NCBI RefSeq assembly: GCF_024722015.1 | Contig: NZ_JANQBD010000052.1 | Coordinates: forward strand, 1 to 33,286 | Reading direction: 5' to 3' | DNA length: 33,286 nt | DNA from: Paenibacillus radicis (ex Xue et al. 2023) | GTDB lineage: Bacteria > Bacillota > Bacilli > Paenibacillales > NBRC-103111 | Part shown: positions 16,538 to 24,068 of the stretch, one piece after another | Layout of the letters: every line of letters starts with the position of its first letter | How positions within the stretch are numbered: position 1 is the stretch's first letter | Position numbers and translations under genes: made by a program | Notes under the pieces: generated by a model | The model's database searches: none | The model's input: the letters and a program-made list of their open reading frames with translations, nothing else | Told to the model about the DNA's origin: nothing

Positions 16538-17605
16538 TTGCAGCAAAAAAAAGCGAACAAAAAAAATCCGCTATGGTTTATCGGTGCGGCAGGGGTGTTT
16601 ATCCTTACTCAGGGCAAGTTTTTGTTGACCCTTTTGAAATTCGGGAAATTCGGCGGTGTGTTTCTTTCGATGCTGGTTTCCATAGGCGCTTATGCGATTA
16701 TTTTTCCATGGAGCTTTTCGATTGGATTTGTATTGCTCATACTGGTACATGAATTAGGTCATGTTGCAGCGGCCAAGCAGAAGGGATTGCCCGTATCTGC
16801 ACCTATGTTTATTCCATTCCTTGGAGCATTTATTAATATGAAGCGCCATCCGAGAGATGCCGTTACAGAAGCTTATATAGCAATAGGAGGCCCTGTTCTA
16901 GGTACTGTCGGCGCACTTGCCGTGTTTGGAGCGGCTTATTATTTCAATAGTCCATTGCTGTATAGCTTGGCACTAGCAGGTTTTATGATTAATTTGTTTA
17001 ATCTCATTCCGATCCATCCGCTTGATGGTGGCCGTATTGTTACTGCGGTCTCAAGATGGCTGTGGCTGGTAGGATTAATCGGCGGTTTAGTTCTAATTAT
17101 TTACAATTTCAGTATCATTCTTTTTATCATTTGGGTAATGTTCGCATACAATCTCTATACAAAATATGTAAAATATCGTAAAAACGGCGGAGAAAAACGT
17201 GCTATGGCTGCAAGCTTTTTGATTCCGGCAGAGCCGTTAATAGCGCAGGGCTATTTAATTCCCGGTGAAGAGCATAAAAGGGATCTGGATTTTGTCACGT
17301 ATTCTGATCTTGAAGGGCAGCAGTATGTATATGTTATCTGGGAGGGCTTAGACTTTACAGGAACGATACCGCTTATGCAGCAAGCTTTAATCCGCAAAGT
17401 GCATGTGACAAGACTCGAACGTATACAAAAGGAAGACGGGCTACATCTGATGTTACATTGTCAGGTGGACTACGATCCTTTCGATAATGACAAATACTTT
17501 GAGGTTCCAAACGCTTCACGCTGGAAATATGGAATCGCGTATTTTGCACTTGCAGGCTTTTTGTTTGCCATGATGTCTCTGGTTCATAAGGTCGGTAATA
17601 TATAA
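16538..17605 (+). CDS. M50-family (site-2-type) membrane metalloprotease
   Basis: Integral membrane protein of 355 aa with about six membrane segments. The zinc motif HELGH gives ligands His71 and His75 and catalytic Glu72. The third ligand is probably Asp163 in PIHPLDGGR, the NPDG-like motif of M50 peptidases. These enzymes cut transmembrane substrates such as anti-sigma factors. A soluble tail (about residues 220-330) and one C-terminal membrane helix follow the core. The start appears to be TTG at 16538 with AAGGAG 11 nt upstream; no in-frame ATG fits better. Two runs of eight A lie within the first 15 codons. The substrate is unknown. It lies 28 nt after the ArsC-like gene, possibly in one operon. 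Confidence 0.83.
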   Translation: MQQKKANKKNPLWFIGAAGVFILTQGKFLLTLLKFGKFGGVFLSMLVSIGAYAIIFPWSFSIGFVLLILVHELGHVAAAKQKGLPVSAPMFIPFLGAFINMKRHPRDAVTEAYIAIGGPVLGTVGALAVFGAAYYFNSPLLYSLALAGFMINLFNLIPIHPLDGGRIVTAVSRWLWLVGLIGGLVLIIYNFSIILFIIWVMFAYNLYTKYVKYRKNGGEKRAMAASFLIPAEPLIAQGYLIPGEEHKRDLDFVTYSDLEGQQYVYVIWEGLDFTGTIPLMQQALIRKVHVTRLERIQKEDGLHLMLHCQVDYDPFDNDKYFEVPNASRWKYGIAYFALAGFLFAMMSLVHKVGNI

Positions 17606-17662
17606 ACCCTACATCCTGAATTTATCCCAACACTCATTTTAACTAAAAGAGGTTATGATTCT

Positions 17663-18831
17663 ATGGAACGTTTTCAATCCAAGCGGCTCTCCTTAATGGG
17701 TTCCGCTATTTTTTCTGAAATGGCCGGGTGGAAGGAAGAGGTGCGCAGCAGAGGAATCGACGTTATCGATCTGGGCATAGGCAGCCCTGACCGTCCTCCT
17801 TCTGAGCGGGTCATGCAAGCAATGGAGCAGGCTGTTCGCAAGCCTCAAGTGTATGGCTACCCCACCTCGGAAGGCAGCCTAGCTTTTCGTAACGCAGTTG
17901 CGCGTTGGTACCAGCATCGGTTTCAAGTAACGCTTGATCCGGAGCAGGAAATTGTTACGCTCATGGGCTCCCAGGACGGACTGGCTCATCTGGCTATGGC
18001 TATAACCGATCCGGGAGATACGGTGCTGGTTCCGGATCCGGGCTACCCCATCTATGGAGCGAGCTTGGTTTTAGCCGAAGTAACCCCTTACTTCATACCG
18101 TTAAGAGAAGAAAACGACTTTTTGCCAAGCAAATTGCACAAGACGCCAAATTTATTTTATTGAATTATCCAAGCAACCCGTTATCGGCTGTAGCTTCCTA
18201 TGAGTTTTTTGAAGCATTGGTGAGCTATGCCAGAAAGTATGATCTATTGATCGTACACGACTTGGCTTATTCTGAAATGGCATTTGACGGTTTTCGTCCT
18301 ATGAGCATTTTGGAGGTCGAAGGGGCTAAGGAGTTAGCTGTCGAATTTCATTCCTTGTCGAAGAGCTTTAACATGGCTGGTTGCCGGATAGCCTTCATGG
18401 TCGGACAGCCGGATGTCGTAAAAGCACTGCGCGTATTAAAGTCTAATATTGATTACGGTGTCTTTTTGGCAGTACAGGAGGCGGGTATTGCCGCATTAGA
18501 GGAAGATATGGAGAAGGGCGAATCCGTATCCGTATCCGGGCTGTACGAGCTCAGACGTGATATTGTAATTGAAGGTCTTGCAGCAGCAGGATGGTCTATT
18601 CCTCGGCCGAAAGCTACGATGTTCATTTGGGCACGTATTCCTGAGGGTTGGACATCTCGACAAATTTCCCGGGAAATTTTGTATAAAGCAGGAGTTGTGG
18701 TAATCCCTGGTGATGCTTTCGGTCAAGAAGGCGAAGGTTATGTGCGTATAGCGCTGGTTCAAGAAGAGGACGTACTGCGTGAAGCGGTGCGGCGTATAGC
18801 CGTGTTTCTCCAGACAGCAAATTCGCAATAG
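17663..18831 (+). pseudogene. PLP-dependent aminotransferase, frameshifted
   Basis: Class I/II aminotransferase of the DapL/aspartate aminotransferase-like fold type I group, broken into two frames. Frame one (17663-18163) encodes the N-terminal half, including GSQDGLAHLAMAITDPGDT and DPGYPIYGAS. It ends in a non-homologous tail LHKTPNLFY. The second frame resumes just before the family motif LLNYPSNPLSAVA and carries the PLP lysine in HSLSKSFNMAGCRIAF. Read in the second frame, the bases from about 18130 give QIAQDAKFILLNYPSNP, so the reading frame is lost at roughly 18120-18132. A few codons normally found after FLP also seem missing, suggesting a small deletion. A TTG at 18160 overlaps the first stop, but a split enzyme is unlikely. 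A sequencing error is the main alternative. Confidence 0.8.
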
Positions 18832-18847
18832 TAACGCCTAGCAATGA

Positions 18848-18880
18848 AAGAAATCCGTCCTGAGTTGGGACGGATTTCTT
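18848..18880 (+). terminator. Terminator after the aminotransferase
   Basis: Thirteen-bp stem AAGAAATCCGTCC paired with GGACGGATTTCTT around a 7-nt loop. The T-run after it is short. Confidence 0.65.
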
Positions 18881-18942
18881 CACCTATATACGATATGTTT
18901 CGGGGCTCCCCGCAAAGTATCTGAATCAACTTCGAAGCAAGA

Positions 18943-18965
18943 CCCCACTTTGTGGGGGATTTTTT
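18943..18965 (+). terminator. Second strong terminator
   Basis: CCCCAC and GTGGGG pair around a 3-nt TTT loop, followed by G, G, A and six T residues. It gives transcriptional separation from the glycine-rich protein gene. Confidence 0.7.
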
Positions 18966-19083
18966 GTTGAACCGGGTAAGATGATCTGAAACGAGCATGG
19001 GGCGGTTTAACAATCATTTGAATATTGCTGCTGAAATTGTAAATACTACCTCTGATTCCATAGCAAGGATTGGAGGATTTCGT

Positions 19084-19563
19084 ATGCGAAAAAAAGTGAT
19101 AGCGAGTATATTTCTAGGACTCTATCTTTTAATTCAAGCTCCGATAATGCAATTGAATGTAGCTGCCTCAGCACCATCAGTTAACGTAGAAGAAGAGAAC
19201 TACATAGAGTCAAAAGCATACCGATCGGGAAGGGGAAGCTACCGCTCACCGGCAGGCGGATACACTGGCGGTACCCGCAGTGGGGCAACTCCCGGAAGCA
19301 ACACGGGTCAAACCACACGTACGCCTGGAGTCAATGAGCCAGCCAATCGAGCGCCTGGCACTTCTACAGGGAGGTTCGGGAGCTTTTTCGGAGGATTGGC
19401 CGCAGGTACATTGCTCGGCAGCATATTAAATCCATTCGGCTTCGGCGGTTTTGGAGGAGCAGGTATGGGTGGGGGGTTTTCGCTGATAGGCCTATTGTTT
19501 TGGGCTGTTATTATTTATATGGCGTACCGAGTGCTGCGCAGGTTATTTGGAGGTACACGGTAA
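19084..19563 (+). CDS. Secreted or membrane Gly/Ser-rich protein with C-terminal membrane helix
   Basis: Hypothetical protein of 159 aa. An N-terminal signal-like segment (residues 1-32, ending AAS-A) is followed by a low-complexity Gly/Ser/Thr/Arg stretch, a Gly-rich region (FGSFFGGLAAGTLLGS, FGGFGGAGMGGG) and one membrane helix (about 136-152) ending in RVLRRLFGGTR. This layout resembles the N-terminal part of bacterial membrane-anchored Tim44-like proteins, but the Tim44 domain itself is absent. The gene stops 12 bp before the right mobile element, so loss of the 3' part by insertion is possible. GGAGG lies 7 nt before the ATG at 19084, preferred over upstream starts because it places the signal segment at the N terminus. 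No function can be assigned. Confidence 0.65.
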   Translation: MRKKVIASIFLGLYLLIQAPIMQLNVAASAPSVNVEEENYIESKAYRSGRGSYRSPAGGYTGGTRSGATPGSNTGQTTRTPGVNEPANRAPGTSTGRFGSFFGGLAAGTLLGSILNPFGFGGFGGAGMGGGFSLIGLLFWAVIIYMAYRVLRRLFGGTR

Positions 19564-19575
19564 TAGGGGCACAAT

Positions 19576-20261
19576 GAGGCTGTCCCAAAAGAGTATCAAT
19601 TCCCAAACTATGTACAAAGACGCCTCCAAAACCACCATGTAAGTGGAAATGGAAGCGTCTTTTTCGTAGGGAAATTCCCTCAGAGTGGGGTTCGAAGATT
19701 CAAAAATGAGTTCGGCCGCTTTTTGGATGTTGCTTAAGTGATGGGGCGAGAAGCGATGTCCAAAGGCTGCTTTCAATCTAGAGGAGACCATGATTTGTCG
19801 GGCGGCTACGGAAGGAAAGAAAATAGATGGAATTTGTAACGCTAATCCAGCGTGGATATCGCCTTGAAATCAATCTAACTGGAAAAACTAACTCTAATAT
19901 AGGTGAAGTGGTGGATATCAGCCAAAATACGTAGAATTAGCCTGAGGAATTCCAGCTATAAGACTTGGAACGCTATTTTCGGAGTAACTAACTTGACATT
20001 TTCCTGATAATTGCACGGAGTGCGCAAGACTGCCATACAATGCCGTAACCGAACCACGAACCATGAGCCACGAACCACGAACCCGATACCCGCGATGAGC
20101 ACACGCTGGAAAGCGACCTCATCTTATTCATCTCTAAGAATACACAAGAATGTGCAAAAGAGCCTTCAATTATTAAAGTGGAATTGAGGGCTCTTTTGCT
20201 ACCATCTATTCAGGATAAAATGGTGGAGGGGTTGTCTCAAAATGTCTTTTGGGACAGCCCC
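19576..20261 (-). mobile_element. Right copy of the unrecognised ~0.7 kb inverted-repeat element
   Basis: This 686-bp segment is the reverse-complement counterpart of 15253-16018, with ends GAGGCTGTCCCAAAAG (inner) and CTTTTGGGACAGCCCC (outer), i.e. near-perfect terminal inverted repeats. It is better preserved at the inner end than the left copy. The outer end has the same nested hairpin of two facing terminal sequences. Read on the minus strand, an 82-codon frame starting at 19791 (MVSSRLKAAFGHRFSPHHLS) runs to the inner end and past it. In the left copy this frame is broken early. It is too short for a complete transposase, so the element is probably non-autonomous or a remnant. No target duplication was obvious. 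Confidence 0.7.
20048..20082 (-). repeat. Heptamer array, 5 units
   Basis: On the minus strand this reads five 7-bp units: GTTCGTG, GTTCGTG, GCTCATG, GTTCGTG and GTTCGGT. It sits at the same place within the element as the 15-unit array in the left copy. Confidence 0.85.
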
Positions 20262-20355
20262 TTTTCATGCCATAGCGGAATGATTATTTTCGCTAATGCT
20301 CACATCCATCCCTCCTAAGCGTCAATAAATTTTACTGCTCCTCATTTAATCCAGA

Positions 20356-20393
20356 TGTCACAAAATTGCACTCCTTTCTGTCATCAAATTGCA
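20356..20393. repeat. 23-bp-spaced direct repeat, candidate AraC-type operator
   Basis: TGTCACAAAATTGCA (20356-20370) and TGTCATCAAATTGCA (20379-20393) match at 13 of 15 positions and start 23 bp apart. They end one base before the -35 of the predicted promoter of the oxidoreductase operon. Binding by the cupin-AraC regulator encoded at 22698-23663 is inferred from placement. Confidence 0.5.
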
Positions 20394-20394
20394 A

Positions 20395-20423
20395 TTCAAA
20401 GTTCTGGGAAAACATGCTAAGAT
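20395..20423 (+). promoter_or_regulatory. Putative promoter of the Gfo/Idh operon
   Basis: TTCAAA (-35, 20395-20400) and TAAGAT (-10, 20418-20423) with a 17-nt spacer. The start codon follows 36 nt after the -10. Confidence 0.5.
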
Positions 20424-20459
20424 AAATCCAAGTCATTATTTTATAGGAGGAATTATCTT

Positions 20460-21542
20460 ATGTCGGTTAAAGTAAAAGTAGCGATAATCGGGTGTGGGGG
20501 CATTGCGAACGGCAAACATTTGCCTGCTCTGTCTAAGCTCGATCATGTTGAGATTGTCGCTTTTTGTGATATTATCGTGGAGAAGGCTCAACAGGCTGCT
20601 GAGAAATACGGTGTCGCTGGAGCTAAGGTTTACGAAAGCTATGAAGAGCTATTAAACGACAGTTCTATCGATATCGTACATGTGTGTACCCCGAATGATT
20701 CCCATGCTGAGATCTCCATTGCAGCTTTGGAAGCAGACAAGCATGTTATGTGCGAAAAGCCGATGGCAAAAACAGCTGCAGACGCACGCCGTATGGTAGA
20801 AGCCGCGAAAAGAACCGGTAAGAAGCTGACCGTTGGTTACAATAACCGTTTCCGTTCCGACAGCCAATACTTGAAAAAGGTTTGCGAGGAAGGCGACTTG
20901 GGGGAAATTTACTTTGCCAAAGCTCATGCGATTCGCCGTCGGGCCGTCCCGACTTGGGGTGTGTTTTTGGATGAGGAGAAGCAAGGCGGTGGTCCGCTTA
21001 TCGATATCGGTACACATGCGCTCGATTTGACTCTGTGGGTAATGAACAATTATGAACCGAAGGCTGTTCTTGGAACGACTTTTCATAAGCTGTCACAGAA
21101 AGAAAACGCTGCCAATGCATGGGGCTCTTGGGATCCGAAGAAATTCACTGTAGAGGATTCAGCTTTTGGCATGATCACTATGAAAAATGGGGCGACCATT
21201 ATTTTAGAGTCTAGCTGGGCTTTGAATACATTGGATGTGAAGGAAGCAAAATGTACGCTAAGCGGTACCGAAGGCGGAGCCGATATGGAGGAAGGCTTGC
21301 GGATCAATGGTGAAAAGCACAGCCGTTTATATAAAAACCAAGTCCAGTTGGATGCTAAAGGCGTGGATTTCTATGATGGAAAACAAGAAAACATGCAGGA
21401 TACGGAAATTCGCCTTTGGATCGATGCAGTATTGAACGATAAGCAGCCGATCGTAACTCCGGAGCAAGCTTGCGTTGTATCGGAAATTCTTGAAGCGATT
21501 TATGAATCTGCGAAGACCGGCAAAGCCGTTTACTTCGATTAA
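20460..21542 (+). CDS. Gfo/Idh/MocA-family NAD(P)-dependent oxidoreductase
   Basis: Cytosolic dehydrogenase of 360 aa. The N-terminal Rossmann domain shows the nucleotide-binding motif GCGGIANGKHLPAL (about residues 11-24). The family catalytic-region motif CEKPMAKT lies near residue 98, with Lys as expected. GGGPLIDIGTHALDL (about 177-191) carries the conserved Asp and His of the substrate site. These enzymes oxidise or reduce sugars, inositols and their derivatives, and the exact substrate cannot be read from sequence. AGGAGG precedes the ATG. It is the first gene of a probable operon with a second family member 25 nt downstream. Confidence 0.87.
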   Translation: MSVKVKVAIIGCGGIANGKHLPALSKLDHVEIVAFCDIIVEKAQQAAEKYGVAGAKVYESYEELLNDSSIDIVHVCTPNDSHAEISIAALEADKHVMCEKPMAKTAADARRMVEAAKRTGKKLTVGYNNRFRSDSQYLKKVCEEGDLGEIYFAKAHAIRRRAVPTWGVFLDEEKQGGGPLIDIGTHALDLTLWVMNNYEPKAVLGTTFHKLSQKENAANAWGSWDPKKFTVEDSAFGMITMKNGATIILESSWALNTLDVKEAKCTLSGTEGGADMEEGLRINGEKHSRLYKNQVQLDAKGVDFYDGKQENMQDTEIRLWIDAVLNDKQPIVTPEQACVVSEILEAIYESAKTGKAVYFD

Positions 21543-21567
21543 AGCGGAAAGCGGAGGAAGCAAACTT

Positions 21568-22587
21568 ATGATTAGAGTTGCGATGCTGAGCTTTTGGCAT
21601 GTTCATGCCAAGGATTACGCCCGTCAGGCAATTGAACATCCGGATACAGAAATTGTTGCCCTGTGGGACGAAATTCCTGAACGAGGCCGTAAGGAATCGG
21701 AAGCACGTGGCATCCCGTTTTATGAGAATTTGAACGAGCTGCTTGCCCAGTCCGATATTGATGCGGTTATTGTAGATACGCCAACTAATATTCATAGGGA
21801 TGTCATTATAGCTGCAGCCAAAGCTGGTAAACATATTTTCACTGAAAAAGTTGTCGCGACAACAATTAAAGAATGCAATGAAATCATCGCAGCGGTTGAA
21901 GCGGCGGGAGTTAAGCTGACGGTTTCGCTGCCCCGATTAAATTTTAATTACACATTGGCCATACAGGATATAATTAACAAGGGTTTGATGGGTGAGCTGA
22001 CGTTAGTTCGTACCCGTCTATCCCATAATGGCGCTCTTCCTTCGGAACGAGGGCCAGAGGGATGGCTGCCAACCCATTTCTACAACAAAGAGCAATGCGG
22101 CGGCGGAGCAATGATCGATTTGGGCTGCCATCCTATGTATTTGGCACGTTTGTTCTTGGGCCTTCCGGAGAGTGTAACAGCGAATTACGGCTATGTAACC
22201 GGTAAAGAGGTCGAGGATAACGCTATATCGGTCCTTCGTTATTCGAACGGTGCATTGGCTGTTATTGAAGCCGGATTTGTAAATCCTTTTTCGCCTTTTG
22301 TTATTGAAGTGCATGGAACCGAGGGAAGCTTGCTCTATTCTACCCATGATAACAAGCTGCTGGTCCGCAGCTCCAAGTTTGGCGAGGATGCGAATAGAGA
22401 GTGGCAGGCTCAAGAGCTGCCGGAAGAGCGTGAGTCTGCGTTCCACCAGTGGGTCGCCCATATTCAGAATGGGACGGTTGCGTCTGAAAATATCCAATAT
22501 GCGTTGGATTTGACCCGATTAATGGAAGCTTCGAATGCGTCGGCTCAATCGGGAGCAGCGTTCAAACTAAGCGACTTAGCGGAATAG
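21568..22587 (+). CDS. Gfo/Idh/MocA-family oxidoreductase, second copy
   Basis: Protein of 339 aa from the same family as its neighbour but clearly diverged. The glycine-rich start of the Rossmann fold is replaced by MLSFWHVHAKDY, a variant seen in some members. The catalytic-region motif is TEKVVATT (EKP changed to EKV, Lys kept). GGGAMIDLGCHPMYL retains the Asp and His of the active site. The frame is open upstream into the preceding gene, but GGAGG before the ATG at 21568 and the start of homology fix the beginning. It is 25 nt after the first oxidoreductase, so cotranscription is likely. The pair may carry out successive redox steps on one sugar. Confidence 0.85.
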   Translation: MIRVAMLSFWHVHAKDYARQAIEHPDTEIVALWDEIPERGRKESEARGIPFYENLNELLAQSDIDAVIVDTPTNIHRDVIIAAAKAGKHIFTEKVVATTIKECNEIIAAVEAAGVKLTVSLPRLNFNYTLAIQDIINKGLMGELTLVRTRLSHNGALPSERGPEGWLPTHFYNKEQCGGGAMIDLGCHPMYLARLFLGLPESVTANYGYVTGKEVEDNAISVLRYSNGALAVIEAGFVNPFSPFVIEVHGTEGSLLYSTHDNKLLVRSSKFGEDANREWQAQELPEERESAFHQWVAHIQNGTVASENIQYALDLTRLMEASNASAQSGAAFKLSDLAE

Positions 22588-22697
22588 TTATGCAACAATA
22601 AGAAGATGGGGATGCTGTCTTGTAGACCTTGCTATTATTGCGGGTCAACAGGCGGCTTTTCCATTTTATATGAGCTATAACAGGAGGTGCTCAACCT

Positions 22698-23663
22698 ATG
22701 GACAATCATGGCCGCGCCACTCCCAAGCCTTATCCTTTTGAATTAATGCTGGACCAGCCTTATGCCCTTGACCGACTTGATGTTGAGTTCCGTTGGGGCA
22801 ATTACGGTATTCGTATGCTCAGATATCACCATACAAGCTTTGCTCCCGGACGAACGGTTTCTTTTCATAAGCATTCTGAGTTTGAGTTTCATTTCATCCC
22901 CCGTGGAAAAGGAAAAGTCATTCTAGGCGATACCCCTTACGCGCTGCAGGAAGGCATGCTGTACCTTACCGGACCTAATGTGATCCATTATCAGGAAGCG
23001 GATGCCAATGAAGCTATGGATGAGCTTTGCTTGCACATTGATATTGTGAAGCTGCATGACAATGGAGGCGAGCAGGAGTCGGGTATGTCCAATTGGGTAA
23101 GCAAATGGGAAATTGCTGAGGCGCATGCATGCGTACAGCAGCTGCAGCAGCTGCCCTTGAAGCCTGCCATGGACCAGTATCGGGCGATGGAATGCTTTTT
23201 GAACGCTTACCGCGCGTGGTATGAAAATCAGCCGGGCTTGTTTACTGTTATTAAGCAATCGATTATTCAAATATTGCTGCGCACGACTAGAGCTTATGCT
23301 TCAGTTCCTCAACCGGACCTGCCTTCCCGGGATATGAAGCATTACCGCTACAAGCTGGTGGAGCAGTTCATTAAGGATAACTATATGGAGCCGTTGACAT
23401 TGGACACTATAGCTGAGCGTGTGCAGATCAGTCCGCGTCAATTGCAGCGCATTTTCCGTGACCATACGGGTGGTACATTCAGTGAATATATCGAGCAGGT
23501 GCGCTTGTCACATATTTGCAATGAGCTGAGCAAAAATGATTTGACGATTGATCAGATTGCCTTTAAGAACGGTTTCTCAAGCGCTAACTATTTGCACTAT
23601 GTTTTCAAAAGGAAGTTCGGGATGACTCCGGCTCAGTATCGGATGCAGCATGTGCGAAATTAG
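22698..23663 (+). CDS. AraC-family regulator with N-terminal cupin domain
   Basis: Cytosolic transcription factor of 321 aa. The N-terminal half is a cupin-like sugar-binding domain (about residues 35-130, including FHKHSEFEFHFIPRGKG and LTGPNVIHYQE). The C-terminal 100 residues form the two AraC helix-turn-helix units, with LTLDTIAERVQISPRQLQRIF and the family motif NYLHYVFKRKFGMTPAQYR. AGGAGG lies upstream of the ATG. It follows the two oxidoreductase genes after 110 nt and probably controls them, with the 23-bp direct repeat at 20356-20393 as a candidate site. The ligand is unknown. Confidence 0.87.
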   Translation: MDNHGRATPKPYPFELMLDQPYALDRLDVEFRWGNYGIRMLRYHHTSFAPGRTVSFHKHSEFEFHFIPRGKGKVILGDTPYALQEGMLYLTGPNVIHYQEADANEAMDELCLHIDIVKLHDNGGEQESGMSNWVSKWEIAEAHACVQQLQQLPLKPAMDQYRAMECFLNAYRAWYENQPGLFTVIKQSIIQILLRTTRAYASVPQPDLPSRDMKHYRYKLVEQFIKDNYMEPLTLDTIAERVQISPRQLQRIFRDHTGGTFSEYIEQVRLSHICNELSKNDLTIDQIAFKNGFSSANYLHYVFKRKFGMTPAQYRMQHVRN

Positions 23664-23695
23664 GTCGCCTGACGAAATAAATTGCAAAACAGATC

Positions 23696-23724
23696 TTGTT
23701 GTGCACAGTGTCCTGTGGTAAAAT
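23696..23724 (+). promoter_or_regulatory. Putative promoter of the FMN riboswitch transcript
   Basis: TTGTTG (-35, 23696-23701) and TAAAAT (-10, 23719-23724) with a 17-nt spacer, placing the start of transcription a few bases before the aptamer. Confidence 0.6.
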
Positions 23725-23740
23725 GCAATCTAATTGAATA

Positions 23741-23888
23741 CGGACCTTCGGGGCAGGGTGAAATTCCCGACCGGCGGTGATGGTTCTTCCGAACCTAAGC
23801 CCGCGACTCGTTGATTGCTATGCGGCAGTTAGCGACTGATTTGGTGTAACTCCAAAGCCGACGGTACAGTCCGGATGGGAGAAGGTCA
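23741..23888 (+). ncRNA. FMN riboswitch (RFN element)
   Basis: The conserved RFN core elements are present in order: GGGGCAGGGTGAAATTCCC, GACCGGCGGTGAT, AGCCCGCGA, TGATTTGGTG and ACTCCAAAGCCGACGGTACAG, closing with GGATGGGAGAAGG. The P1 stem pairs GGACCTTC with GAAGGTC. FMN binding normally stops expression of the downstream gene. Confidence 0.95.
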
Positions 23889-23952
23889 AAAGCAGGCATG
23901 GTGCCAGGAACGTTTTGTAAAAAAACGACTTGGCTCCAAGCCTCTTTATGTG

Positions 23953-23992
23953 CGCCCCGTTATCGAATCTGATAGCGGGGTGTCTTCTTTCG
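23953..23992 (+). terminator. Terminator of the FMN riboswitch expression platform
   Basis: CCCCGTTATC (23955-23964) pairs with GATAGCGGGG (23971-23980) with one G-T wobble, followed by a T-rich stretch. It lies about 65 nt after the aptamer. A second hairpin with the stem CGAAGAA/TTCTTCG follows at 24013-24044, just before the ribosome site. Confidence 0.65.
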
Positions 23993-24068
23993 AAGCGTCC
24001 TATTCAAAAAAACGAAGAAATGGCTTAAAAAGCAGGCTTCTTCGCAAATTTGTAGGAGGTTATTGAAT

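Noticed and set aside
18160..18831. Second half of the aminotransferase as an independent gene
   Set aside because: The start would be a TTG inside a conserved motif with no ribosome site, and the family match continues upstream in the same frame.
22600..22665. Terminator between the second oxidoreductase and the AraC gene
   Set aside because: Only a poorly paired stem with a TTTT run is visible, not enough to call.
23875..24066. Short open frame between the FMN aptamer and the EamA gene
   Set aside because: It runs through the riboswitch 3' end and terminator, which explain the sequence.
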